The translations under genes and the position numbers were made by a program. Of a stretch of 64,000 nt of DNA, positions 63,032-64,000 are shown one piece after another. Below the pieces are notes generated by a model. It saw only the letters and a program-made list of their open reading frames with translations, did not search any database and was not told the origin of the DNA. This stretch comes from Lumbricus terrestris. Its lineage: Eukaryota; Annelida; Clitellata; Crassiclitellata; Lumbricidae. Numbering within the stretch: the first letter of the stretch is position 1; each line of letters starts with the position of its first letter. The stretch spans positions 12,663,752 to 12,727,751 of the forward strand of contig OX457052.1 in assembly GCA_949752735.1 (NCBI GenBank), given 5' to 3'.

Positions 63032-63234
63032 GTTATAGCGCTCCTTCAATAATTCTACTCAGAAGCGCTCCCGACTACAGCGCGGACACTGAATAGGGAG
63101 TTTCACGCCGAAGCGCCGAGCAATTGCGGGTGAAGGACTTACCCAAGGTCCCAACGCGGCGACTTGAGGTGGATTCGAAACTGCAACCCTCTGGCTGCAA
63201 GGCAACGAACTTACCCACTTCACCATCGCCCCCT
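63032..63234 (-). mobile_element. tRNA-derived SINE, full length
   Basis: Minus-strand copy: GGGGGCGATGGTGAAGTGGG head (A-box region), CAGTTTCGAATCCACCTC (B box with one change), CAACGCGG and CGCTTCGGCGTGAAACTCCC body, GGGAGCGCTTCTGAGTAG, then a shortened GAAGGAGCGCTATAAC tail. Confidence 0.9.
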
Positions 63235-63335
63235 ACAAATGGGGCGAAGTGAGGGTGGGGAAGTAGGGGATTGGCCGGGAACGCGGCGAATCCTAAAATT
63301 CCCGGCAACGCCGGGTACCCCAGCTGGTACATATA
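63235..63335 (-). repeat. CCCGGCGTTGCCGGG-type repeat fragment
   Basis: On the minus strand GGGGTACCCGGCGTTGCCGG, then GAATTTTAGGATT and GGCCAATCCCCTACTTCCCC. Relative of the 34733 fragment. Confidence 0.6.
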
Positions 63336-63622
63336 ATTGTATGCTTAGATACTTGTTATGTGTGTCATTATACTGGTAAAATGAATGACGCGTATACCTG
63401 TATGCGTGTGCTTTTGTCTTCTTCTATACATGCAATCTATATAAATAAAAATGTAAAAAGTTACAGTTTGTTACATCGGTTCTCGGAGAATTCTGAACCC
63501 ATTCCTTTGAAAATTTTCGCAAACCGTTCCATTCGAACACCTCCGGGTTTTTTTATGCCTTTTGGGAAAAGCGCAATCTTTACGACAAAAAACACAACTT
63601 TTAATTCCACTTTCACGCGTCC
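63336..63622. other. unassigned stretch
   Basis: GGTTTTTTTATGCCTTTTGG at 63545 is echoed at 63770 (AGTTTTATATGCTTTTTGGG), so an old ~225 bp duplication is likely. No gene. Confidence 0.4.
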
Positions 63623-63676
63623 GTCCATTTGCATTCTAATGAGGCCGCGCCGTCCATTTGCATTCCAATGAGGCCG
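63623..63676. repeat. 27 bp tandem duplication containing ATTTGCAT
   Basis: CGTCCATTTGCATTCTAATG followed by AGGCCG occurs twice back to back (second copy TTCCAATG). Each holds ATTTGCAT, the octamer bound by POU factors in animals. Function unproven. Confidence 0.85.
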
Positions 63677-64000
63677 TGCATACCGTCGCGCGTTTCTGTA
63701 GCGCATTTATTTGTAGGCCCTAACTGTCGTTTTTCAAATTTTCACACAACGTTCGAAGTTCGAACGGACGAGTTTTATATGCTTTTTGGGAAAATATAGG
63801 CCATAGATTGAGTATTCGTGACTTTTGGGTTTAATATTCGTAAATATTCGTGAATATTAAGATTTTTTAATATTCGTAAATATTCGCAAATATTCGCTAA
63901 TGGATTAAAGTGAACCATCGAAACCAAACCGCAATGTTACCCGGTAAAGCAGTTTAAGTTTCTGTATATGTCTCCATGACATTCACTCGCATTCAGGGCA
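63677..64000. other. unassigned stretch with AATATTCGTA short repeats
   Basis: 63825-63900 has five or six AATATTCG(T/C)A words. Otherwise unassigned to the window end. Confidence 0.5.

Overview
This 64 kb window looks like non-coding, repeat-rich animal DNA. No operons, ribosome binding sites or bacterial gene spacing are visible. Simple-sequence repeats are very dense, and nearly every recognisable coding block is a decayed transposable element. The palindrome TAGGCCTA recurs throughout, together with L2/CR1-type LINE tails (GGCGCTATATAAAT), tRNA-derived SINEs, an RLE-type retrotransposon and many hAT-like MITEs. This suits a marine deuterostome such as an echinoderm or hemichordate, but that is an inference from texture, not from a host gene. 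A run of exactly 200 N at 3801-4000 is an assembly gap. I recognise no intact host gene and no standalone tRNA, rRNA or CRISPR array.
Layout. 1-5.4 kb: degenerate tandem repeats, a GT tract, copies of a ~186 bp repeat, the gap and a CAG tract. 5.4-10 kb: a hAT-like MITE, a CT/TCTG tract, a LINE tail, a tRNA-like SINE and long featureless DNA. 10-16.5 kb: a LINE C-terminus, a cluster of CCCCGAGG units with TTA runs, the largest credible ORF (525 aa, minus strand, 3' half of an RLE-class retrotransposon lying in a TTA microsatellite), a 1.15 kb TIR element and an L2/CR1 reverse transcriptase end with a frameshift. 16.5-24 kb: CA tracts, inverted repeats and a foldback element with a mariner-like transposase remnant. 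24-31 kb: two hAT-like elements, LINE 3' ends and an inverted pair of long repeats around 3 kb. 32-45 kb: minisatellites, five more MITE or foldback elements with target duplications, an acidic-codon triplet tract, SINEs and an 0.8 kb minisatellite with higher-order structure. 45.6-48.1 kb: a 2.4 kb TIR element carrying a broken gene of an uncharacterised transposon family, itself hit by a piggyBac-like MITE and a SINE/LINE tail. 48-64 kb: more MITEs and LINE ends, a second array of the ~186 bp repeat, an internally deleted mariner, SINEs and a 73 bp tandem array.
How the parts relate. The tRNA-headed SINEs share their 3' tail with an L2/CR1-type LINE whose C-terminal codons are still readable at 13349, a likely SINE-LINE partnership. 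Several MITE families with different termini share an internal GATGAC-T-run-AGTCATC palindrome. Nested insertions (MITE and SINE inside the 2.4 kb element, LINE tail inside the satellite, RLE element inside a microsatellite) give a relative order of events.
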